This document shows, one piece after another, positions 21,500 to 28,968 of a stretch of 33,577 nucleotides of DNA. The DNA lies in contig JBBSMX010000031.1 in the NCBI GenBank assembly GCA_038232935.1, positions 1-33,577 of the forward strand. Reading direction: 5' to 3'. The translations under genes were made by a program, and so were the position numbers. Below the pieces are notes generated by a model. It saw nothing but the letters and a program-made list of their open reading frames with translations, was not told where the DNA came from and made no database searches. The stretch comes from JBBSMX01 sp038232935. Lineage in GTDB: Bacteria; Bacteroidota; Rhodothermia; Rhodothermales; JANQRZ01. The stretch's first letter is position 1. Each line of letters opens with the position of its first letter.

Positions 21500-23104
21500 C
21501 TACCGGACGAGCGTGAGCCGCTGCGTCAGCCATACCGAACCCGCTTCGAGGCGGACAAGGTACGTCCCGCTCGGCAGCCCCGCCGCCTCGAACGCCACCG
21601 CCTGCGCGCCCGCCTGCCGAACGCCGTCCACGAGCACCGCCACCTCCCGGCCGAGCACGTCGTACACCACGAGGCGAACGTCCTGCGCCACGGGCAGCGT
21701 GAACCCGACCGTCGTGCGCGCCGCGAACGGGTTGGGGTAGGCCGCGTCGAGCAAGAACGTCCCCTCCGGCGTCGTCTCCTCGGCGGCGACGGCTACCGCG
21801 TCGTGTGCCAGCAGCGCGTTGGCAAAGAGGTCTGCCTCGTTCTCGCCCGCGACGAAGGCGAACAGCACGGTCTCCGTGGCACCCGCTGCGATGTTGAACG
21901 GACCGAGGCCGGTGACGGTACTGCGCTCGGCCGGAGCAGCACCCGGCGCGATCTCCGTCGTGAGCGCCGCGAAGAGTTGGGCGTCGTCGGCCGTCGTCGC
22001 GTCGGTACTGTACCCCGAGAGTTCGTCGACACCGAGGGCGACCACGCCGAAATACGGAGATATCTCGACCGGGTCGAAGACGTAGACGAGGTTGAGGGCC
22101 TCGTTGACCCCACCGGTATCATCCACCGACGTGTCGCCGGTGTCCCAATCAGCGAAGATGCCGATGTACACGTTCGCAAGATCGGCACCCGACGTGTTCT
22201 CGATGGCGAGGTCGAACACGATGAAGGCGTCACCCTGCCGGGCGTACGCGCGTTCGGTGACGGCGAGGCCCAGATCCTCTGAGGCGAACGTCGCAACGAC
22301 TGCTTGATCGAAGTCCTCGAAGGGAGAATCGAACGGCGGTGTCACCGTCGCGGGCGGGGCGAGCGCCGTCCATTCGGAGACGCCGTCATAGGGGTTGGTG
22401 ACCACAGTGCCCTCGACGCCGACGAGCACGCTGCTCACGAAGAGGCCGTTCACACCTTCGAAGGTGAAGCCTCCACCGAAGATGAAGCGCGGATCGCTCC
22501 CGATGAATCCGTCCCCGTACACCCTCGTCTCGACTGTTCCCGTACCGAGCACAGCGGAGGCGGGCGGAACGAAAGGAGTCGGAATGATCGTGGCGTCCGT
22601 GGGCCCATCGGCGAGCGCGGCGAGGATGGCCTGCCCGCTGTCGTAGAAGAGGAAGGCTGCCGGCACCGTGCAGCCCTTCTCCGGGGGGCAACTCAGCGGG
22701 ATTTCAAGGGGTGGGGGTTCACCGTCGTCCGGCTCATCGTTGTAGATGACGACGGTAACGGCCCCGGCCGCCGACGCATACTGCACCTTGGTGCCGAACG
22801 AACACGTGCCACGCATGACGAACGCGATGTTACCTACGACTGCGGCAGCGCTTTCGGCGGTGTAGGGGTTACAGCCCTCATCCGGGAGAGCATCCGGAAA
22901 ATCGCCCGTAGGCCCAGACGCGACGATGACCAGCGGAAGGGGGCCGACGTCCGTCCCCCCCTCGAATCGAACCTCGATCCGAACCTCATCGGCGAGATAT
23001 CGGACGCCGTCGACTTCGACGAAGAGGCTGTCCACAGACTGCGCGGCGGCGAGCGCCGGAGTGAGCGCGAGGAAAGCGAGCGTGAGGTAGCGAACGGATC
23101 TCAT
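21500..23104 (-). CDS. Secreted PA-domain protein with type IX sorting domain
   Basis: The 534-residue protein has a Sec signal (MRSVRYLTLAFLALTPALAAAQ). A protease-associated (PA)-type domain at about residues 60-170 carries CNPYTAESAAAVVGNIAFV and RGTCSFGTKVQYASAAGAV. The middle is beta-rich (VFDLAIENTSGADLANVYIG, then DWDTGDTSVDD) without a visible protease motif. The last 85 residues are a T9SS type A sorting domain: LDAAYPNPFAARTTVGFTL, VYDVLGREVAVLVDG, PSGTYLVRLEAG. It should be exported through type IX. A PA domain usually guides substrates or lids a peptidase, so the missing catalytic domain is notable; the nearby M28 enzyme could be functionally linked, but that is speculation. The start at 23104 begins the signal peptide. 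Confidence 0.88.
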   Translation of the reverse strand: MRSVRYLTLAFLALTPALAAAQSVDSLFVEVDGVRYLADEVRIEVRFEGGTDVGPLPLVIVASGPTGDFPDALPDEGCNPYTAESAAAVVGNIAFVMRGTCSFGTKVQYASAAGAVTVVIYNDEPDDGEPPPLEIPLSCPPEKGCTVPAAFLFYDSGQAILAALADGPTDATIIPTPFVPPASAVLGTGTVETRVYGDGFIGSDPRFIFGGGFTFEGVNGLFVSSVLVGVEGTVVTNPYDGVSEWTALAPPATVTPPFDSPFEDFDQAVVATFASEDLGLAVTERAYARQGDAFIVFDLAIENTSGADLANVYIGIFADWDTGDTSVDDTGGVNEALNLVYVFDPVEISPYFGVVALGVDELSGYSTDATTADDAQLFAALTTEIAPGAAPAERSTVTGLGPFNIAAGATETVLFAFVAGENEADLFANALLAHDAVAVAAEETTPEGTFLLDAAYPNPFAARTTVGFTLPVAQDVRLVVYDVLGREVAVLVDGVRQAGAQAVAFEAAGLPSGTYLVRLEAGSVWLTQRLTLVR

Positions 23105-23121
23105 GGACTGCACCGCATCTT

Positions 23122-23147
23122 CATACAACTGGATACAGGGTTGTATG
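23122..23147. promoter_or_regulatory. Perfect dyad CATACAAC / GTTGTATG upstream of the PA-domain gene
   Basis: Two 8-bp arms (23122-23129 and 23140-23147) flank a 10-bp spacer, 17 bases before the minus-strand start codon at 23104. The AT-rich arms stand out in GC-rich DNA. It could be a transcription-factor operator or a 5'-UTR hairpin. GGCC...GGCC follows immediately. Confidence 0.5.
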
Positions 23148-23209
23148 GCCGGACGGCCTAAAGGTTCAGCAGCACGAGCGGGGCAGACGTACCCTATCTC
23201 CCCTCGCGC

Positions 23210-24601
23210 TCAGCGCGGCAGCCGCTCGGGCATCTCGGCGACGACGTAGGCGAGGATCGCCATCGCCGCCACGCACCGCTGCATCTCGGCGGGGTCGAGC
23301 TTGTCGAGCATGTCGGCCTCGGTGTGGTGATACCAGAAGTACTTCGAGCCGTCCACGATCAGGGCCACGCCGGGGACGCCCTCGGCCATGATCGGGCCGA
23401 TGTCGGCCCCGCCGCCGCCGCGCGTGATGCCCGCTTCCGGTCGCTCCTCCGTCGCCGAGACGACGGGCGCGAGCAACTCGCCGATGGGCTCCAGAAGGGC
23501 GAAGGCCTCATCGCCGGCCGTGACGCCGAAGCCGACGGGCGCGAACACCCCGCCGTCCGACTCGACCGCAAGGACGTGGTTCACCACCTCGTCGGCGTGG
23601 GCGTCGCGGTAGGCCGTCCCGCCGCGCAGCCCGTTCTCCTCGTTCGTCCACCCGACGACGCGGATCGTGCGGCGCGGCCGCAGCCCGAGCCGCTTCAGCA
23701 GGTTCACCGCCTCCCACGCCACGACGACGCCACCGCCGTCGTCCACCGCCCCCTGCCCCACGTCCCACGAGTCGATGTGCCCGCCAATGACGACGATCTC
23801 CTCCGGCGTCTCGCGCCCGACGAGTTCGGCGATTATGTTGCGCGAGGGCGCGTCCGGCAGCATCTCGGCCTCCATCTTCAGCGTCACGACGACGCGGTCG
23901 CCGCGGTCCTGCATCCGCTGGAGCAGTTCAGCCCCTTCGATGGTCAGCGCGGCGTGGGGAATCTGGGGTAGATCCTCGTCGTAGCGCAGCGTGCCCGTGT
24001 GCGGCGTCTGGAGCGAGACCGGCCCGACCGAGCGGATGAGGCCGGCGACAGCCCCATAGCGAGCCGCCTCGCTCGCGCCGCGCGTGCGGTATTGGACCGT
24101 CTCGCCATACGTCGTGAACGGGACGTTGAAGAGGACGATGGTGCCTGGCACCTCGTCCTGCCGCGCCTCCAATTCCTCGAACGAGCCGACGACGAGCACC
24201 TCAGCCGTAATTCCCTCCGGCGGCGTTCCGACACTGTTGCCCATTCCGAGCATCGCCAACTCCTCACGTCGAGGCTCGACGAGCATAACCGACTCCTCGC
24301 CGCGGACCCAGTGCGGGACCATCACCGGCTCGCCGCGGACATTCTCCAGCCCGTCGGACGCCATCTCCGCCAGCATCCAGTCGATGGCGCGTTCGAGGGA
24401 TTCGCTGCCGCTGAGCCGGTGGCCGTAGGCGTCCACCATCACCGCGAGCCGCTCGTACGCCGCACTGTCGGCGAGAGCGGCTTCGATGATGCGGTCGGCG
24501 GCGTCGCGGTAGGAACTGACGTCGTGAGCAGCGGCCGGGGGTGCTGGCTGGGCGGCGAGGGGTGCGGCGAGTGTGAGGAGGAGCAGTATGAGAGGGCGCA
24601 T
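23210..24601 (-). CDS. M28-family zinc metallopeptidase (carboxypeptidase Q-like)
   Basis: The 463-residue protein has a Sec signal (MRPLILLLLTLAAPLAAQ). A PA-like segment occupies about residues 105-245. The M28 catalytic domain has GGHIDSWD (His275), VDDGGG (Asp287), TNEENG (Glu321, Glu322), ESDGG and YHHTEADMLDKLDP, which supply the two-zinc ligands and general-base glutamate. Its order and ending match the plasma glutamate carboxypeptidase (CPQ) branch. It should be a periplasmic or secreted exopeptidase acting on peptides or amino-acyl conjugates. It lacks a T9SS tail. It probably has its own promoter, as 105 bases separate it from the next minus-strand start. The start at 24601 is chosen for the signal peptide. 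Confidence 0.93.
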   Translation of the reverse strand: MRPLILLLLTLAAPLAAQPAPPAAAHDVSSYRDAADRIIEAALADSAAYERLAVMVDAYGHRLSGSESLERAIDWMLAEMASDGLENVRGEPVMVPHWVRGEESVMLVEPRREELAMLGMGNSVGTPPEGITAEVLVVGSFEELEARQDEVPGTIVLFNVPFTTYGETVQYRTRGASEAARYGAVAGLIRSVGPVSLQTPHTGTLRYDEDLPQIPHAALTIEGAELLQRMQDRGDRVVVTLKMEAEMLPDAPSRNIIAELVGRETPEEIVVIGGHIDSWDVGQGAVDDGGGVVVAWEAVNLLKRLGLRPRRTIRVVGWTNEENGLRGGTAYRDAHADEVVNHVLAVESDGGVFAPVGFGVTAGDEAFALLEPIGELLAPVVSATEERPEAGITRGGGGADIGPIMAEGVPGVALIVDGSKYFWYHHTEADMLDKLDPAEMQRCVAAMAILAYVVAEMPERLPR

Positions 24602-24669
24602 GGCACGGCGATTAGGTGGCGGAGGCGCAAGGTACGCCTCCCACATAGCCGTCGAAACGGAATGACGCG

Positions 24670-24697
24670 TTGCCTACCTGTCGCCGGTCTAATTTCC
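24670..24697 (+). promoter_or_regulatory. Candidate Bacteroidota-type promoter for the DUF2339 gene
   Basis: GTTG (24669-24672) and TAATTTCC (24690-24697) resemble a -33 TTTG and a -7 TAnnTTTG element with 17 bases between, near the 19-base Bacteroidota spacing. The -7 box lies about 24 bases before the ATG at 24721. This is pattern-based only. Confidence 0.35.
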
Positions 24698-24720
24698 GGC
24701 TTCGCCCACGCATCGCGCTT

Positions 24721-27414
24721 ATGAAACGCCGGGTTCTGCTGACTTTGCTAGGGGTCGTCGCCGGGGCGTCCACGCTCGACTCGTCCGGCGTGCTGATCGG
24801 TGCGGCGCTCGGATTCGCGGTAGCGCTCTTCCTCGAACTGCGCGAGGAGGTGGAGACCCTCTCCGAGCGCGTCCTCGACCTCGAAACACGCGGCGTCGCA
24901 GCGCCCGTCTCCACGCCTGCCGACGCGCCGTTGGACGAAGCCGTCGTGCCCGAAGAAGCTGTGCCGGTGGACGAAGCCCTTGCTCCCCAACCCGTCGCCC
25001 ACGTCGAGCCTGCGCCGTTGACCGAGCCGGTCGAAGAACCCGCCGTGGAGCGCGTGCCCGCCGAGCCCTCGCTCGTGGCGCAGGCATGGGCGCTGCTGAC
25101 GGGCGGCAACCCGCTCGCGCGCATCGGAATCGCGATGCTGTTCGTGGGACTCGTCTTCCTGATCGGCTACGCGGCGGATCAGGGGTACCTCCCCGTCGAG
25201 GTCCGGCTGCTGGCGACGGCCCTCGCCGGGATGGCACTCGTCGTCGCGGGCTGGTTACTGCGCCGCCGGGCCGAGGTCTACGCGGTCACGTTGCAGGGCG
25301 GCGGCGTGGCGGTGATGTACCTGACCGTGTTCGCCGCTTTCCAACTCTATGACGTCATCGCGCCCGCGCCCGCCTTCGTGCTGCTGGCCGCGATTGCTGC
25401 GTTCTCGGCCGTCCTCGCCATCGTGCAGGACGCGCCGGTGCTGGCCGTCGTCGGCGTGCTCGGCGGGTTCGGCGCGCCGGTGCTGGCCTCGACGGGGCAG
25501 GGTGACCACGTGCTGCTGTTCTCGTACTACGCCGTGCTGAACGCGGGCGTCTTCGGGATCGCCTATTTCAAGTCGTGGCGCTCGCTCTACCTCGTCGGGT
25601 TCGTCTGCACGTTCGTGATCGGCGGGGTGTGGGGCGGGCTCCAGTACGAGCCGGCGCTCTTCGCCACGACGGAGCCGTTCCTGATCCTGTTCTTCGCGCT
25701 CTACTTCACGATCCCGGTCCTCGCCACCCGCCGCCGCACGCCGCACCTCACCGCGGCCATCGACGGGTCGCTCGTCTTCGGGCTGCCCGTGGCGGCGTTC
25801 GCGCTGCAAGCCGTCCTCGTCGAGCCGTTCGCCTTCGGGCGGGCGTGGAGCGCGTTCGCCCTCGCGCTCCTCTACCTCGGCACGGCGACGGCGCTCGTGC
25901 GGCCGAACCGCCCCGAGGCGCGTCCGCTCGTCGAGGCCTTCTTCGCCATCGGTCTCACCTTCGCTACGCTCACGATTCCGTTCGCGCTCGACGCGGTGTG
26001 GTCGGGGGCGCTGTGGCTGCTCGAGGGCGCGGCGCTGGTGTGGACGGGCGTGCGGCAGCGGCGGCTGTGGCTGCGGCTGGCCGGCCTCGGGCTCGGGCTC
26101 GTCGCCATCTTCACGCTCATCAACGAGGAGGCGCTCTCGTTCGACTCGGTGCCGCTCGGCGTCCGGCTCTCGGGCTGGCTGGCCGCGCTCACGCTCGGGG
26201 CCTCGGCCTACTGGCTCCACACGGGGGAGTCGGTGCGGCCGTGGGAGCGTCGGCTGAGTCCCCTCGTCCTCCTGCTCGGGGTGTACCTGTGGTGCGCGAG
26301 CGGGCTGACGCTCATCGCCGACCGGGTGACGGACGACCTCGTGCTGACCGTGCTGCTCGGGTTTTTCGCGGTATCGGCGTGGGCGTTCGTAGAAGCCGGA
26401 CGGTCGCTGCGCTGGCCGGCGCTCGGGGCGGTCGGACTGCCGTTGCTGCTGGGCGCGGGGTACCTGCTCTTCCCGCTGTTCCTCGTCATCCACGAACACC
26501 CGTTCGCGCACGGCGGCTGGCTGGCGTGGCCGGTGGCGTTCGTGCTGCTCGCCTTCGTGCTGGTCCGGCGCGAGGGCGTCTCGCTCCCCCGCCGCCTCGG
26601 CTTCGCGCACGCGGCGGCGCTCTGGCTCCTCGCCCTCGTCGCCACGAGGGAGGCGGCGTGGGCGCTGGATCGGTGGACCGACGGCGGCATCGGGTGGGCA
26701 GAGGTGGGCGTCGGCGTCGTGCTCGCCGGGCTCGTGCTCGCCGTGCTGCGTCCTCCGGCCCCGTTCGCACGGTGGATGCAGCCACACCGCTCGGCCTACC
26801 TCCGGCTCGGAGCAGGCGGGCTCGCCGTGGCGCTTTTGGGCTGGTCTCTTCTCACCAACCTCTACAGCGCGGGCGATCCGGCCCCACTGCCCTACATCCC
26901 GCTCCTCAACCCGTTCGACCTCGCGCATATCGCTGCCCTCCTCGTCCTCACGCTCACCGTCCGCATGTTCGTTCGGGGCGAGCGCCCGCTGCCCGCTGCT
27001 ACGGTCTCGCTGCTCTACGCCGCGCTCAGCCTCGGGGTGTTCGTCGCCGTCAGCGGGCTCGTGGCGCGGATGGTCCACCACCTCGCCGCCGTCCCGTTCA
27101 CCGCCGACGCCCTCTTCGCTTCGACCCTCTTTCAGACGGCCCTCTCGATTGCATGGGCGCTGCTCGCGATGGCGGTGATGATCACGGCGACGCGGCTGCG
27201 GCTACGGGTGCCGTGGTTCGTCGGGGCAGCACTGCTCGCGCTCGTCGGAATCAAGCTGATCGCCGTGGACCTCTCGAACGCGGGCACGCTCGCGCGGATC
27301 ATTTCGTTCGTCGGCGTCGGCCTGCTCGTGCTGCTGATAGGGTATTTTTCGCCGGCCCCGCCGCGCCTCGACGAGCCCGAAGAGGCCGAGCCCGAGCCGG
27401 TAGCGATGCCCTAG
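24721..27414 (+). CDS. DUF2339 multi-pass membrane protein
   Basis: The 897-residue protein starts with a hydrophobic span (LLTLLGVVAGAS...), then a coiled-coil-like helix LREEVETLSERVLDLETRG and an acidic Pro/Ala-rich linker to about residue 125. From NPLARIGIAMLFVGLVFLIGYA onward it is almost all transmembrane helices, more than 20 by eye, ending with a polar tail. This layout and the motif at the first helix of the bundle match the DUF2339 family, which has no established function. The next gene encodes its habitual partner, DUF3999. The ATG at 24721 is used because the first helix starts there. Confidence 0.9.
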   Translation: MKRRVLLTLLGVVAGASTLDSSGVLIGAALGFAVALFLELREEVETLSERVLDLETRGVAAPVSTPADAPLDEAVVPEEAVPVDEALAPQPVAHVEPAPLTEPVEEPAVERVPAEPSLVAQAWALLTGGNPLARIGIAMLFVGLVFLIGYAADQGYLPVEVRLLATALAGMALVVAGWLLRRRAEVYAVTLQGGGVAVMYLTVFAAFQLYDVIAPAPAFVLLAAIAAFSAVLAIVQDAPVLAVVGVLGGFGAPVLASTGQGDHVLLFSYYAVLNAGVFGIAYFKSWRSLYLVGFVCTFVIGGVWGGLQYEPALFATTEPFLILFFALYFTIPVLATRRRTPHLTAAIDGSLVFGLPVAAFALQAVLVEPFAFGRAWSAFALALLYLGTATALVRPNRPEARPLVEAFFAIGLTFATLTIPFALDAVWSGALWLLEGAALVWTGVRQRRLWLRLAGLGLGLVAIFTLINEEALSFDSVPLGVRLSGWLAALTLGASAYWLHTGESVRPWERRLSPLVLLLGVYLWCASGLTLIADRVTDDLVLTVLLGFFAVSAWAFVEAGRSLRWPALGAVGLPLLLGAGYLLFPLFLVIHEHPFAHGGWLAWPVAFVLLAFVLVRREGVSLPRRLGFAHAAALWLLALVATREAAWALDRWTDGGIGWAEVGVGVVLAGLVLAVLRPPAPFARWMQPHRSAYLRLGAGGLAVALLGWSLLTNLYSAGDPAPLPYIPLLNPFDLAHIAALLVLTLTVRMFVRGERPLPAATVSLLYAALSLGVFVAVSGLVARMVHHLAAVPFTADALFASTLFQTALSIAWALLAMAVMITATRLRLRVPWFVGAALLALVGIKLIAVDLSNAGTLARIISFVGVGLLVLLIGYFSPAPPRLDEPEEAEPEPVAMP

Positions 27415-27434
27415 CGTGCTTCGCACTCGGATTT

Positions 27435-27459
27435 GGGGGTGGGAGGGTGGGGGTATGGG
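27435..27459 (+). promoter_or_regulatory. G-quadruplex motif in the DUF2339-DUF3999 gap
   Basis: Plus-strand G-runs GGGGG, GGG, GGG and GGGGG (27435-27453) are separated by single T, A and T loops, with a further GGG at 27457-27459. This is a canonical four-tract motif with one-base loops, a type that folds very stably. It lies about 100 bases upstream of the DUF3999 start, within a message that probably reads from the DUF2339 gene. C-rich sequence near 27503-27521 is partly complementary. Confidence 0.7.
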
Positions 27460-27552
27460 AGTCGGTCGCTCCGGCAAGGCCTGATCTCATTCCCCACACG
27501 CTCACCCACCCAACCTCCCCATCGAAAAACACTCTGGCCTCCCGCCGTACCC

Positions 27553-28899
27553 ATGCGATTCCTGCCGTCTGTTTTGCTTCTGCTCGTCACGTGTGCCGCG
27601 ACGGCGCAGGTGGTGCCCTCCGACTTCGCGTACGGGGCCGAACTCACGCTCGACGGCGACGGGCCGATCTACCGCGTGCCGGTGCCGCCAGCCGTCTACC
27701 GCAGCGCTGTCCGCACCGACCTCGGCGATGTCCGCGTCTTCAACGGGGCCGACGAGCCGGTGCCGCACGCCGTCGAGCACGCCACCACGAGCGCCGAGGC
27801 GACCCGAACCCTCGCCCTCCCCTTCTTCGCCCTCAGCGACACGACGCGCACCGCCGACCCCGAACTCCTCGTCCGCCGCGATGCAGCGGGGACGGTGATC
27901 GAGCTCGCCCCGCGCTCCGGCCGCAGCGACCAACCCCGCGCCGCCTACCTCCTCGACACCCGCGCCACGACTCGGCCGGTCCGCCGCCTCACCTTTTTCT
28001 GGGCCGACGACGTGCCCGGCTTCGTGACCTCGGTGCAGATCGCCACAAGCCCCGACCTCGCCCGGTGGACAACTCACGTCCACGACGCCGCGCTCGCCGA
28101 TCTGAGACAGAGCGGGCAGCGCCTCGTCCGCCGCTCGGTCCCGCTCGACCCGCCGACGGCCGCGCCGTTCCTGCGCGTGACGTGGCCCGACGGAGAGGCC
28201 CTACCGCCGCTCACCCGAGTCGAAGCCGAGGTCGCCGAGGCCGAGCAGCCGGTGGAGCGCTCGTGGCTGGCCGCCTCCCTCCTCCGTGCGACCGGCTCCG
28301 TGTATACGTTCGATCTCGACGCCCGCCCGCCCGCCGACGGCGCGCGCATCCGGCTGCCCGAGGTCAACACGCTCGCCCGCGCTACGCTCGCCTCCGCCGA
28401 AGCGCTGGACGGCCCGTGGCGCACCCGCGCCTCCGGCCCCATCTATCACCTCCGCATCGACGACACGGAGCTGACGACGCCGGAGCTCTCGTTCGAGCCC
28501 ACGTCTGCCCGCTACTGGCGGCTGAGCGTCGAGCCCGAGGGGGCGCTCGGCAGCGAGCCGCCTGTGCTGGAGATCGGCTACGTGCCGGAGACCGTGCTGT
28601 TCGTCGCGCGCGGGAAGGGACCGTTCCGCCTCGCCTTCGGCAGCTACGCGGCAAAGCCGGCGGGGCTCAGCCCGTCCACCGTCCTCACGAGCGCGCCCCG
28701 CGTCGGCACCGCAGCCCTCGTCTCTCCGGCCCGCGCGGGCGAGCGGTTCGACCTCGCCGGCCCGGCCGCGCTCCGCCCCTCGGACGCCCTCTCGACGCAG
28801 CGGCTCCTCCTGTGGGCCGTGCTCGTCCTCGGCGTGGCGCTGCTGGGCTGGATGGCGTGGCGGCTCCTCCGACAGATCCGGGCCGAGCACGACGGGTGA
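27553..28899 (+). CDS. DUF3999 protein, membrane-anchored partner of DUF2339
   Basis: The 448-residue protein has a Sec signal (MRFLPSVLLLLVTCAATAQ). A long periplasmic beta-rich region follows (VPSDFAYGAELTLDGDGPIY, RVFNGADEPVPHAVE, later PELSFEPTSARYWRLSVEPE). A single C-terminal membrane span (LLLWAVLVLGVALLGWMAWRLL) ends in a short basic tail. This order matches the DUF3999 family, which regularly neighbours DUF2339. The two proteins probably form a complex with a periplasmic domain (DUF3999) and a membrane bundle (DUF2339). The function is unknown. The ATG at 27553 is chosen for the signal peptide. Confidence 0.88.
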   Translation: MRFLPSVLLLLVTCAATAQVVPSDFAYGAELTLDGDGPIYRVPVPPAVYRSAVRTDLGDVRVFNGADEPVPHAVEHATTSAEATRTLALPFFALSDTTRTADPELLVRRDAAGTVIELAPRSGRSDQPRAAYLLDTRATTRPVRRLTFFWADDVPGFVTSVQIATSPDLARWTTHVHDAALADLRQSGQRLVRRSVPLDPPTAAPFLRVTWPDGEALPPLTRVEAEVAEAEQPVERSWLAASLLRATGSVYTFDLDARPPADGARIRLPEVNTLARATLASAEALDGPWRTRASGPIYHLRIDDTELTTPELSFEPTSARYWRLSVEPEGALGSEPPVLEIGYVPETVLFVARGKGPFRLAFGSYAAKPAGLSPSTVLTSAPRVGTAALVSPARAGERFDLAGPAALRPSDALSTQRLLLWAVLVLGVALLGWMAWRLLRQIRAEHDG

Positions 28900-28952
28900 G
28901 GATGTGATGCGTGAGATTAAACGCAACGGAACTGCTCGACCTCACGCATCAC
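28897..28952. repeat. Inverted repeat GTGATGCGTGAG / CTCACGCATCAC at two converging stops
   Basis: A perfect 12-bp inverted repeat (28904-28915 and 28941-28952) surrounds an AT-richer loop of 25 bases. It begins 4 bases after the DUF3999 stop. A further copy of the same core, TCACGCATCACCCTCA at 28956-28971, ends exactly at the stop codon of the minus-strand gene. It is probably a bidirectional terminator made of a dispersed repeat. Confidence 0.7.
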
Positions 28953-28968
28953 GTTTCACGCATCACCC

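Noticed and set aside
25255..27081. 608-codon minus-strand frame opposite the DUF2339 gene
   Set aside because: Extremely Arg/Glu-rich sequence of the kind produced by reverse reading of hydrophobic GC-rich codons; the plus frame has clear membrane helices.
25575..28907. 1110-codon plus-strand frame overlapping DUF2339 and DUF3999
   Set aside because: Arg/Ala/Pro-rich out-of-frame reading that crosses two real genes.
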